Positions 44,279-51,333 of a stretch of 64,000 bases of DNA are shown in pieces. The DNA is from Microtetraspora glauca (GTDB lineage: Bacteria > Actinomycetota > Actinomycetes > Streptosporangiales > Streptosporangiaceae): positions 124,001 to 188,000 of the forward strand of contig BBYL01000016.1 of NCBI GenBank assembly GCA_001570385.1, in the 5' to 3' direction. The notes under the pieces are model-generated. The model was not told the origin of the DNA. It saw nothing but the letters and a program-made list of their open reading frames with translations, and searched no databases. Numbering within the stretch: the stretch's first letter is position 1; the number at the start of each line of letters is the position of its first letter. Both the position numbers and the translations under genes were made by a program.

Positions 44279-44968
44279 ATGTACCGCGAGAGGACGTCAC
44301 GCGTGCCCGGGGCGGTGGTCTGGCGGCGCCCCGGGCCGAGCCCCGGAACGGTGCTGCGCATCCTCCCCGACGGCTGCATGGACCTGATCTGGGTGAAGGG
44401 CGAGCTGATCGTGGCCGGACCGGACCCGGTCGCCCACCTCACGACGGGGACGCGGGACGCGGCCGGCTACACGGGTTTGCGGTTCGCGCCGGGCACCGCC
44501 CCCGCCGTACTCGGCGTGCCCGCGGACGAGCTGCGCGGCCGGCGGGTGCCGCTGGCCGACCTGTGGCCGGAGGCGCGGGTACGGCGGCTCGCCGAGCGTG
44601 TCCACGAGGCGCCGGATCCGGGCGCCGTGCTGGAGGAGGCGGCCCTCGATCGGCTCGGGCGGGCCGACCGGCCGGATCCCGCCGTCCAGGGCATCGTGGC
44701 CCTGCTGCGCGAGGGGACGCCGGTCGCGGCCGTGGCGGACACGGTGGGTCTGAGCGAGCGTCAGCTGCGCCGGCGATGCGTGCCGGCGTTCGGATACGGA
44801 CCGAAGACCCTCATGCGGATCCTGCGGATGGACCGGGCCGTCGCCCTGGCCAGGACCGGCGTGCCGCACGCCGATGTGGCGGCCGGTACGGGGTACGCCG
44901 ACCAGGCCCACCTCGCGCGTGAGGTGAAGGCCCTGACCGGCGTCCCGCTCGGCGTCCTGATCGCCTAG
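44279..44968 (+). CDS. AraC family transcriptional regulator
   Basis: 229 residues from ATG 44279, with GGGGG a few bases upstream; an earlier in-frame start at 44207 overlaps the fasR promoter. The N-terminal half (about 1-130) is a sensor-like region opening VVWRRPGPSPGTVLRILPDGCMDLIW. The C-terminal AraC DNA-binding domain has two helix-turn-helices: VAAVADTVGLSERQLRRRCVPAFGYGPK and ADVAAGTGYADQAHLAREVKALTGVPLGVL. The N-terminal domain type is also found in DUF6597-like regulators. Target genes are unknown. It is divergent from fasR and convergent with a VOC protein gene. Confidence 0.92.
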   Translation: MYRERTSRVPGAVVWRRPGPSPGTVLRILPDGCMDLIWVKGELIVAGPDPVAHLTTGTRDAAGYTGLRFAPGTAPAVLGVPADELRGRRVPLADLWPEARVRRLAERVHEAPDPGAVLEEAALDRLGRADRPDPAVQGIVALLREGTPVAAVADTVGLSERQLRRRCVPAFGYGPKTLMRILRMDRAVALARTGVPHADVAAGTGYADQAHLAREVKALTGVPLGVLIA

Positions 44969-44988
44969 CGCTTGGCCGTCCCCGTCCG

Positions 44989-45384
44989 TCAGGAGGGGAG
45001 CGGCGCGAAGAGGTCCACGCCGTTGCCGTCCGGGTCGTGGACGACGGCGTAGCGCTGGCCCCAGAAGGCGTTCCAGGGCTCCTTGTGCCCGTCGTACCCT
45101 GCCTTGACGAGATCGTCGTACACGCGGTCGACCTCCGCGGGATCGGCGCAGGCGAAGGCCAGGGAGACGCGGGTGCCCTCGCCGGGCGGGGTCCAGCCGG
45201 GGTCGAACGAGCGGATCGTGTCCACGGTGTCCCAGGCGATCCGGAGCCCGCCGGGGAGTGTCGCCTCGACGTGCGGCTCGGAGTCCGCCTCCGCGGGGAC
45301 GTCCAGGCCGAGCCGCCGGTAGAAGGCCAGCGCCGCGCCCATGTCCGCGACGACGAGGCCGATGAGGTTGAAAGTCGGTGCCAT
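44989..45384 (-). CDS. VOC family (glyoxalase-like) protein
   Basis: 131 residues from ATG 45384. Two beta-alpha-beta-beta-beta repeats: NLIGLVVADMGAALAFYRRLGLDVP, and YDGHKEPWNAFWGQRYAVVHDPDGNGVDLFAPLP. The C-terminal HDPDGNGVDLF, with Asp and Gly, is the standard end of the family. Its enzymatic activity, perhaps lactoylglutathione-lyase-like, dioxygenase or resistance protein, cannot be decided from the sequence. It is convergent with the AraC gene. Confidence 0.9.
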   Translation of the reverse strand: MAPTFNLIGLVVADMGAALAFYRRLGLDVPAEADSEPHVEATLPGGLRIAWDTVDTIRSFDPGWTPPGEGTRVSLAFACADPAEVDRVYDDLVKAGYDGHKEPWNAFWGQRYAVVHDPDGNGVDLFAPLPS

Positions 45385-45458
45385 GGTCCCCGACCTTAGG
45401 AGCCGGGAGCGACGTCCGTCTTGAACGAATCGGACATCTCGGAAGGGATCTCGCGCGA

Positions 45459-46088
45459 CTACGCGCCGACCCGGGCCGTGGTGGTGATCACATGGTCGAC
45501 GAAGCCGTACTCCCTGGCCTCCTCGGCCGTGAACCAGCGGTCGCGGTCGGAGTCCTCCTCGATGCGCTCCAGCGGCTGGCCGGTGTGGTGCGCGATCCGC
45601 TCGGCGAGCAGCTTCTTCGTGGCGAGCATCTGCTCGGCCTGGATCCTGATGTCGGTCGCGGTACCGCCGATGCCACCGTGCGGCTGGTGCATGATGATCC
45701 GCGCGTGCGGCAGGGCGTAACGCTTTCCCGGCGCGCCGGCGCAGAGAAGGAGCTGCGCCATGGAGCCGGCGATTCCCATCGCGACCGTGCTGACGTCGTT
45801 CGGAATATGGTGCATCACGTCATAAAGGGCCATTCCCGCGGATACCGAGCCGCCGGGAGAATTGATGTAGAGGCGGATGTCGGCCTGGGAGTCCTCGGCG
45901 CTGAGCAGGAGGAATTCCATCGAGATGCGGTTGGCGATCTCGTCGTCCACCTCCTGCCCGAGGACGACGATGCGGCTCCGCAGCAGCCTCTGGTCGAGAG
46001 AGCCGATCGCGACCGGGCCGTGCTCACCGCCGGTCCTGCCCGACTGGCGCGCGTACGGGAAGGGCGAGTGTTGCGAAGGGGACGTCAC
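45459..46088 (-). CDS. clpP: ATP-dependent Clp protease proteolytic subunit (solitary ClpP)
   Basis: 209 residues from GTG 46088; an upstream frame to 46223 adds 45 codons unlike ClpP. The catalytic residues are intact: S109 in AMGIAGSMAQLLLCAG, H134 in IIMHQPHGG, and Asp in the EEDSDRDRWFT segment before EEAREYGFVD. The oxyanion region NSPGGSVSAGMALYD is present. The usual GQAAS motif is altered to GIAGS. It stands alone, with no adjacent clpP partner, clpX or tig. Together with its divergent sequence, that suggests a second, specialised ClpP rather than the housekeeping pair. Confidence 0.88.
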   Translation of the reverse strand: MTSPSQHSPFPYARQSGRTGGEHGPVAIGSLDQRLLRSRIVVLGQEVDDEIANRISMEFLLLSAEDSQADIRLYINSPGGSVSAGMALYDVMHHIPNDVSTVAMGIAGSMAQLLLCAGAPGKRYALPHARIIMHQPHGGIGGTATDIRIQAEQMLATKKLLAERIAHHTGQPLERIEEDSDRDRWFTAEEAREYGFVDHVITTTARVGA

Positions 46089-46225
46089 CGTGTCACCTGG
46101 CTTCCAAGGAAAGATCGCTGTTCCGCCGACGGTAACCCGCGTTTTCCCGGAAAAGGATCGGGTTTCGCCGTCGGCAATTCCCCTGGCGGCGTATTCAGCC
46201 CACGGTGAATATCCGCGATTCATTG

Positions 46226-46675
46226 TCAGACGACGGCTACGGCGGTGATCAGGCCGATCGCGACGTGCGTGGCGGAGAGCAGGATCGTGGCCGGCTGGAG
46301 CGCGGATTCGCTGACCAGCGACCGGACCGAGATGCCGACGATCCGGTCGAAGGCGATCATTCCGACCGTCTGTACGGCGATGCCGACCAGGCCGAAGACC
46401 AGGGTGGCGAGCAGCCCCTCCCGCAGCGCGCCGCCCGACGACCAGATGGACGCGGCGACGATCAGGCCGACCGCGACGAGGCCGGAGGCGGTCAGCGCGG
46501 TCGCGTTGGGGTTGCGCTCCTCGCGGATGAGCCTGCTGAGCCGTCCGGGAATCGCCATGTCGATCACGTAGAACCCGGCGACGAGCAGCAGCACGCCGAG
46601 GACGGCGTACGCGGTGATCGCCAACGCTCCGTGGCCGAGCACCTCGGCGAAGGGGGTGGACTGGGTGGTCAACAT
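46226..46675 (-). CDS. DUF350 membrane protein
   Basis: 149 residues from ATG 46675, with AAGGAG upstream. Four hydrophobic segments are seen: ITAYAVLGVLLLVAGFYVIDM, ALTASGLVAVGLIVAASIW, LLATLVFGLVGIAVQTVGM and ATILLSATHVAIGLITAVAVV. This is the two-repeat, four-segment build of the DUF350 family. The relative YjfL of E. coli is encoded with a glutathionylspermidine-synthase-like protein, as here (46764-47927). It is the third gene of that set and probably the membrane element. Confidence 0.9.
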   Translation of the reverse strand: MLTTQSTPFAEVLGHGALAITAYAVLGVLLLVAGFYVIDMAIPGRLSRLIREERNPNATALTASGLVAVGLIVAASIWSSGGALREGLLATLVFGLVGIAVQTVGMIAFDRIVGISVRSLVSESALQPATILLSATHVAIGLITAVAVV

Positions 46676-46763
46676 GGCTCCTTGTCGGGGGCGGGCCGTT
46701 CCGGTGATCGGAAGGCTTCAGGTGCTTCGGTGGACTTCGGGGTAGGTGAATGGGTCGGCACGA

Positions 46764-47927
46764 TCAGGCCGGCTCGATTCGGTGCGGGATGAACGAGGAG
46801 GTGTCATCGGTGATCAGCCCCGACGTCTCGCGGATCCCGAGCCCGGCGGACTCGTCCTCGACCATCCAGGCGCCCAGCACCGGACGCCACCCGTCGAAGT
46901 CCGGCAACGGCAGGAACTCCTGGTAGACGAACCCCTCGGAGCCGTAGTCCCCTGAGGTCGAAAGCGCGAGCTCCGGCGCCACGACGCGCATGGAGGCGCC
47001 TTCGCGCCCGAGCAACGGTTTCTGGATATATCCGGATATGTCGCGCGGGCCGTCCAGGTACGCCGGGAGCAGGTTGGGATGCCCCGGATACAGCTCCCAG
47101 AGGATCGCCAGCAGCGCCTTGTTGGACAGCAGCATCTTCCACAGGGGTTCGATCCACGTCATGGTCCGCTGCTGGCCGACGGCGTGCGCGCCGAAGGGTT
47201 CGGCGACCATCCACTCCCACGGGTAGAGCTTGAAGAGCGACCGGATCACGCGGTACTCCGTGTCGACGAAGCGCCGGTTGAGCTGGTCCCAGCCGATGTC
47301 CTCCATGGCGACGGCCACCGTCTTCAGCCCGGCCTGGTCGGCGGTCTCCTGCAGGTAGCCGAGCGTCATCGCCTCCTCGCCCGTCTCGTCCGCGCTGGTC
47401 CAGGCGAAGTGGGCGGGACCGGTCGGCAGCCCCGGGGCGAGGGCCCGCCAGCGGTCGACGAGCCGCTCGTGGATCGAGTTCCACTGGTCGCCGTCCGGAT
47501 AAACGTCCTTCAGCCAGAACCACTGCACCACCGAGCTCTCGACCAGGCTCGTGGGGGTGTCGGCGTTGTACTCCAGCAGCTTCGCCGGGCCCGTGCCGTC
47601 GTATCGCAGGTCGAACCGGCCGTACAGGTGCGGGTCCCGGCGCCGCCACGACTCCGCCACGGCCGTACGGCAGTACGGCGGGATCGCGAAGTCGGCCAGG
47701 CGGTCATGGGCGACGACGTGCTCCACCGCGGCCAGGCACATCCGGTGGAGCTCCTCGACCTGGTTCTCCAGGTCGAGGACCTCGTCCATCGTGAAGACGT
47801 AGTGGACGCTCTCGTCCCAGTAGGGCCGGTCGAGGTCGCCGGGATGGGCCGAGCGATGGAAGGCGAGTCCCTGGGACTCGATCGTGGCCGCCCAGTTCTC
47901 GCGCGGGATCGATGGTTCACGTCTCAT
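46764..47927 (-). CDS. Glutathionylspermidine synthase-like ATP-grasp ligase (YgiC/YjfC type)
   Basis: 387 residues from ATG 47927. Family signature segments include ENWAATIESQGLAFH, VEHVVAHDRLADFAIPPY, GRFDLRYDGTGPAKLLEYNADTPTSLVESSVVQWFW, the ATP-grasp core WMVAEPFGAHAVGQQRTMTWIEPLWKMLLSNKALLAILWELYPGHPNLL, and QKPLLGREGASM. It has no amidase domain, unlike the bifunctional enzyme, so it is a stand-alone ligase as in YgiC. It probably joins a peptide or small molecule to an amine. The operon contains a small membrane protein upstream (13 bp) and DUF350 downstream (88 bp). Confidence 0.92.
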   Translation of the reverse strand: MRREPSIPRENWAATIESQGLAFHRSAHPGDLDRPYWDESVHYVFTMDEVLDLENQVEELHRMCLAAVEHVVAHDRLADFAIPPYCRTAVAESWRRRDPHLYGRFDLRYDGTGPAKLLEYNADTPTSLVESSVVQWFWLKDVYPDGDQWNSIHERLVDRWRALAPGLPTGPAHFAWTSADETGEEAMTLGYLQETADQAGLKTVAVAMEDIGWDQLNRRFVDTEYRVIRSLFKLYPWEWMVAEPFGAHAVGQQRTMTWIEPLWKMLLSNKALLAILWELYPGHPNLLPAYLDGPRDISGYIQKPLLGREGASMRVVAPELALSTSGDYGSEGFVYQEFLPLPDFDGWRPVLGAWMVEDESAGLGIRETSGLITDDTSSFIPHRIEPA

Positions 47928-47939
47928 CGGCGCGCGCGG

Positions 47940-48389
47940 TCAGCTTCCGCCGCCGGAGTGGAACCCGAACCCGCCACGCTGCACCACACGGCCGGACCGT
48001 GTGGTGATCTGCGCGTCCGACGGCTTCAGCGTCGTCCCCCGCCCGACCCGGCCCCCGGTGCGCTGGCCCCCGTAGTACCAGCCGTACGCGCCGCGTGAGC
48101 CGTGGTAGTGGTAATGGGACTCGTCGCAGTAGTCGTCGTCCATCACGACGTAGGAGCCGTCGGGGTTCTGGCTGTTGAGGTCCACGCAGTCGGCGCCGAC
48201 CTCCTCGTAGCGGTCCTGTTGCGCCGCGCAGAACCCGACCACGAGCAGGGACAACACGGCGACGGCGCCCAGCTTGACGGCGCCCGACGACATGCCGCGC
48301 GGCTTCGGCGGGTCCGCGGCCATCGGATGCGGTGAGTCCATCGCCATCGGATGACGCGGTGTGCGGGGGTTCTCCCCAGGGGCGGTCAT
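47940..48389 (-). CDS. Small anchored protein, His/Tyr/Gly-rich tail (YgiB-like context)
   Basis: 149 residues from ATG 48389, with AGGAG upstream. A Pro/Met-rich N-terminus precedes one membrane segment (VKLGAVAVLSLLVVGFCAA, about 39-57). The soluble part has DCVDLNSQNPDGSYVVMDDDYCDE, then His/Tyr-rich SHYHYHGSRGAYGWYYGG, and ends with GGFGFHSGGGS. The genomic place, first of three genes with ATP-grasp and DUF350, is that of YgiB/YjfM (DUF1190) in E. coli, which also ends in a Gly-rich, Ser/Phe tail. I treat it as a functional counterpart; sequence identity looks low. Confidence 0.8.
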   Translation of the reverse strand: MTAPGENPRTPRHPMAMDSPHPMAADPPKPRGMSSGAVKLGAVAVLSLLVVGFCAAQQDRYEEVGADCVDLNSQNPDGSYVVMDDDYCDESHYHYHGSRGAYGWYYGGQRTGGRVGRGTTLKPSDAQITTRSGRVVQRGGFGFHSGGGS

Positions 48390-48514
48390 CGGGCTCCTGT
48401 TGATCGGGGTCGGCACAGCGTACCGTTCGGTATCACCAACGGGTCTACGGACTCGCGAGGTTCCTTTTCGGGAGAAACATAACGATCTCGGTTTTCCGGG
48501 TACCAACCCGTACT

Positions 48515-49510
48515 GTGGACCCGGTCGAGGCGTTGAAACGGATCGCGTTCCTGCTGGAGCGCGCGGGCGAGCCCACCTATCGGGTCCGCGCCTTCCGCGG
48601 CGCCGCCGCCACCGTCGCCGACCTGCCCCGCGCCGAGCTCGTACGGCTGGCGCGGACCGGTGGCCTGACCGATCTCAAGGGCATCGGCAAGGTCACCGCC
48701 CTGGCCGTCACCGAGGCACTCAACGGTGAGGTGCCCACGTATCTCCGACGGCTGGAGGACACGCAGGACGTCGACCTGGACGAGGCGACCGCCGCGATGC
48801 GCGCCGCGCTCAGGGGCGACCTGCACAGCCACACGGACTGGTCGGACGGCGGATCGCCGATCGAGGAGATGGCCGCAGCGGCCATGGCGCTCGGCCACGA
48901 GTACCTCGCGGTCACCGACCACTCGCCGCGGCTCACCATCGCGCGCGGCCTGTCCGCCGACCGGCTGCGCCGCCAGCTCGACGTGATCGCCGGACTCAAC
49001 GAGGAACTCCATCCGTTCCGCCTGCTCACCGGCATCGAGGTCGACATCCTCGCCGACGGCGCCCTCGACCAGGACCCGGAACTGCTCGAACGGCTCGACG
49101 TCGTGGTGGCCAGCGTGCACTCCCTGCTGAAGATGGAGCCGGAGGACATGACGCGGCGCATGGTGACGGCGATCGCCGATCCGCGCGTGGACGTGCTCGG
49201 CCACTGCACCGGCAGGGTCGTCAAGGGCAAGGGGCGTGCCGAGTCGAGGTTCGACCCGGAGATCGTGTTCGAGGCGTGCCGCAGGTTCGGGGTGGCCGTC
49301 GAGATCAACTCCCGGCCGGACCGGCTGGACCCGCCGAAGCGGCTGATGCGGCTCGCGTACGAGATGGGATGCGTCTTCTCCGTCGACTCCGACGCGCACG
49401 CCCCCGGCCAGCTCGACTGGCAGCGGTACGGCTGCGCGCGAGCCGTACAGTGCGGAATCCCGCCCGACCGGATCATCAACACGCGGCCCGCGGGAGTGAC
49501 AAGGGTGTGA
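48515..49510 (+). CDS. Helix-hairpin-helix PHP phosphoesterase (PolX-like, no polymerase domain)
   Basis: 331 residues from GTG 48515. The N-terminal HhH region (residues 1-85) has VEALKRIAFLLERAGEPTYRVRAFRGAA and GLTDLKGIGKVTALAVTEAL. The PHP domain (about 98-320) carries the metal-binding motifs DLHSHTDWSDGGS, EYLAVTDHSP, GIEVDIL, VVASVHS, VLGHCTGR and VSVDSDAHAPGQL. This is the C-terminal half of bacterial PolX proteins without the polymerase X domain. Similar proteins are histidinol-phosphatase-like or nuclease-like. It is divergent from the YgiB-like gene. Confidence 0.92.
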   Translation: MDPVEALKRIAFLLERAGEPTYRVRAFRGAAATVADLPRAELVRLARTGGLTDLKGIGKVTALAVTEALNGEVPTYLRRLEDTQDVDLDEATAAMRAALRGDLHSHTDWSDGGSPIEEMAAAAMALGHEYLAVTDHSPRLTIARGLSADRLRRQLDVIAGLNEELHPFRLLTGIEVDILADGALDQDPELLERLDVVVASVHSLLKMEPEDMTRRMVTAIADPRVDVLGHCTGRVVKGKGRAESRFDPEIVFEACRRFGVAVEINSRPDRLDPPKRLMRLAYEMGCVFSVDSDAHAPGQLDWQRYGCARAVQCGIPPDRIINTRPAGVTRV

Positions 49511-49556
49511 CCACTGCGACAGTCCGGTGATACCGGGATATGTCGGGCTGCGGTCG

Positions 49557-49562
49557 TAGCGT
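49557..49562 (+). promoter_or_regulatory. Probable -10 element, leaderless WYL-protein gene
   Basis: TAGCGT is separated by six bases from ATG 49569 with no ribosome site. Confidence 0.45.
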
Positions 49563-49568
49563 CGAGGC

Positions 49569-49883
49569 ATGGATCACCGGGACGGGCGCACCGCGGGGCG
49601 GGAGGCGGTCCGCCGCGCGATCGATCAGGCCCTGCTGGAACGGCAGGTGCTGCGCATCGAGTACGCGGGCGCCAAGGGCGAGACCACCACGAGAGAGGTC
49701 GAGCCGAGCGTCTTCCTCAGCGGCAGGGGAGGCGTGTCCTACCTGGTGGCGTGGTGCAGGCTCCGCGACGACGTGCGGGTGTTCCGGGGCAACCGGATCG
49801 TCTCGGCCGAGCCGACCGGCGAGCGCTATCCCGAGCCGGGCCGCGAGCGGCTCACCCGGATGGGCGACACGTTCGACTCCTGA
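49569..49883 (+). CDS. Standalone WYL-domain protein
   Basis: 104 residues from ATG 49569. The whole protein is one WYL-like domain: ALLERQVLRIEYAGAKGETTTREVEPSVFL, then SYLVAWCRLRDDVRVFRGNRIVSAEPTGERY. There is no helix-turn-helix. It is close in sequence to the C-terminal domain of the YafY-like regulator encoded just downstream (50028). A WYL domain alone may bind nucleic acid or a ligand and act on the neighbouring regulator. The two genes are separated by 144 bp of 30-bp-period repeats. Confidence 0.8.
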   Translation: MDHRDGRTAGREAVRRAIDQALLERQVLRIEYAGAKGETTTREVEPSVFLSGRGGVSYLVAWCRLRDDVRVFRGNRIVSAEPTGERYPEPGRERLTRMGDTFDS

Positions 49884-50015
49884 GCGCGGGCCCCTCGCGC
49901 GTCCGGCTCCTGAGCGCGGGCGCCTCGCGCGGCCGATGCCGGGCGTCCGTTGCCCGCTGTCCGGAGAAATGCCGGCCGGGGAACCGCTGTCCGGAGAAAT
50001 GTCGGCCGGGTCGCC
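49877..50015 (+). repeat. Two pairs of 30-bp direct repeats between WYL genes
   Basis: Pair one: CTCCTGAGCGCGGGC at 49877 and 49907 (period 30). Pair two: GCTGTCCGGAGAAATG at 49956 and 49986 (period 30), each followed by CGGCCGGG. The first unit includes the stop codon of the upstream gene, so it may be a duplicated 3' end. These look like local slippage or duplication products. Confidence 0.85.
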
Positions 50016-50021
50016 TAGCCT
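50016..50021 (+). promoter_or_regulatory. Probable -10 element, leaderless YafY-like regulator gene
   Basis: TAGCCT lies six bases before GTG 50028, with no ribosome site. It has the same layout as the -10 of the neighbouring WYL gene. Confidence 0.5.
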
Positions 50022-50027
50022 CGCGCT

Positions 50028-50741
50028 GTGAACCGTACCGACCGGCTCTACGCGCTTGTGGAGGATCTGCGCGCGATCTCGCCCCGCTGCCGCTCCGCGC
50101 GCGACCTCGCGCGGCGCTTCGAGGTGAGCCCGCGCACGATCGAGCGGGACATCGGCGCCCTGCAGCAGGCCGGGGTGCCGATCTACGCCGAGCCGGGCCG
50201 CCGGGGCGGGTACGCCCTGGAGAAGAGCATGTCGCTGCCCCCGCTCAACTTCACCCCGGCCGAGGCGGTGGCCGTGGCGATCGCGCTGAGCCGCGCCGAG
50301 GAGCAGCCCTTCGCCGACCAGGCGCGCAGTGCCCTGCGCAAGCTGGTGGCGGCGATGCCGGGCGCCGAGGGGGAGCGCGCCCGGACGCTCGCGGCGCGGG
50401 TCCAGATCCTCACCGACGTGAAGCGTGAGCCGGGCGGCACCGCGCCGATCGTCAAGGTCATCGAGGCGGCCGTGCTCGGGCATTCCGTGCTGCTGATCCG
50501 ATACGCCGACAAGTCGGGCGCCATCACCTCCAGGGAGGTCGAGCCGGGGACGTTCGCCTGCGGCCGGAGCGGCACGTGGTACCTGGTGGGGTGGTGCCGG
50601 TTGCGGGACGCCGTCCGGGTCTTCCGGCTCGACCGGATCGTGTCCGCCGTCCTGACGGAGGAGCGGGCTCCCCACCGTCCCATCGAGCACTTCGACGCCG
50701 ACGTGCCCGAGATGATCGTCACCCGTCCCACTCTCGATTGA
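50028..50741 (+). CDS. YafY family transcriptional regulator (HTH_11 and WYL domains)
   Basis: 237 residues from GTG 50028. The N-terminal winged helix-turn-helix is RLYALVEDLRAISPRCRSARDLARRFEVSPRTIERDIGALQQAGVPIY, followed by EPGRRGGYALEKS. The C-terminal WYL region has YADKSGAITSREVEPGTFACGRSGTWYLVGWCRLRDAVRVFRLDRIVSA. Many such proteins are ligand-responsive repressors or activators of adjacent genes. The next gene, a VOC protein gene at 50829, may be its target. Confidence 0.92.
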   Translation: MNRTDRLYALVEDLRAISPRCRSARDLARRFEVSPRTIERDIGALQQAGVPIYAEPGRRGGYALEKSMSLPPLNFTPAEAVAVAIALSRAEEQPFADQARSALRKLVAAMPGAEGERARTLAARVQILTDVKREPGGTAPIVKVIEAAVLGHSVLLIRYADKSGAITSREVEPGTFACGRSGTWYLVGWCRLRDAVRVFRLDRIVSAVLTEERAPHRPIEHFDADVPEMIVTRPTLD

Positions 50742-50828
50742 ATGCTCGGGAAACACCGACAGGGGGCTGTCGCGAAGGCTCGGGAAGGTGGATCCGTCCA
50801 GCCGGATTCCGATTCCATGGAGATCACG

Positions 50829-51215
50829 ATGACCATTCCCGCCTTCAACACCGTCGCCTGGTTCGAGGTGGCCGGTGACGACCCGGACGCCCTCCAGCGG
50901 TTCTACGGTGACCTGTTCGGCTGGCGGTTCACCTCCGACGAGGACTCCGCGGCCGGCGGCATGGAATACCGCTTCATCGGTTACGCCGACGACGACCAGC
51001 CGCGTGGCGGAGTGATGGGCACCGGCGGAGGCTCCCCGGGCCACGCCGTCTTCACCGTGGCCGTCTCGGACGTGGAGGCCACCTGCGCGACGATCGAGAG
51101 CCTCGGGGGCAAGGTGGAGTTCAAGCTGATCGGGAGCGCCGCGGCACCGGACTACGCCTACGTACGCGACACCGCGGGCAACCTCTTCGGCCTCTTCACC
51201 CCCAAGGCCGGCTGA
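50829..51215 (+). CDS. VOC family (glyoxalase-like) protein
   Basis: 128 residues from ATG 50829, with GGAG six bases upstream; ATG 50817 is a possible alternative. VOC repeats: NTVAWFEVAGDDPDALQRFYGDLFGWRF and HAVFTVAVSDVEATCATIESLGGKVEFKLIG, ending YVRDTAGNLFGLFTPK. It resembles short actinobacterial VOC proteins often encoded beside YafY-like regulators. The substrate is unknown. A hairpin terminator follows within the gap. Confidence 0.9.
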   Translation: MTIPAFNTVAWFEVAGDDPDALQRFYGDLFGWRFTSDEDSAAGGMEYRFIGYADDDQPRGGVMGTGGGSPGHAVFTVAVSDVEATCATIESLGGKVEFKLIGSAAAPDYAYVRDTAGNLFGLFTPKAG

Positions 51216-51296
51216 CCGGCGTCGCCGGAACACCGCCCCGTCGCCCGGCCCCGCACTTCCCCGCGGCCGCGGCGGCCGGGCGGACAACGAGCGAAA

Positions 51297-51323
51297 GGCC
51301 CGCCGCGATTCGTCCGGCGGGCC
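51297..51323. terminator. Hairpin terminator between convergent genes
   Basis: GGCCCGCCG (51297-51305) pairs with CGGCGGGCC (51315-51323), a 9-bp perfect stem, loop of nine bases. It is shared by the VOC gene and the protease gene on the other strand. Confidence 0.75.
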
Positions 51324-51333
51324 CTCACGTGTC

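Noticed and set aside
49569..49883. Pseudogene of the adjacent YafY-like regulator
   Set aside because: The frame is intact, has its own promoter-like element and retains the WYL residues, so a real standalone gene is more likely than a broken copy.
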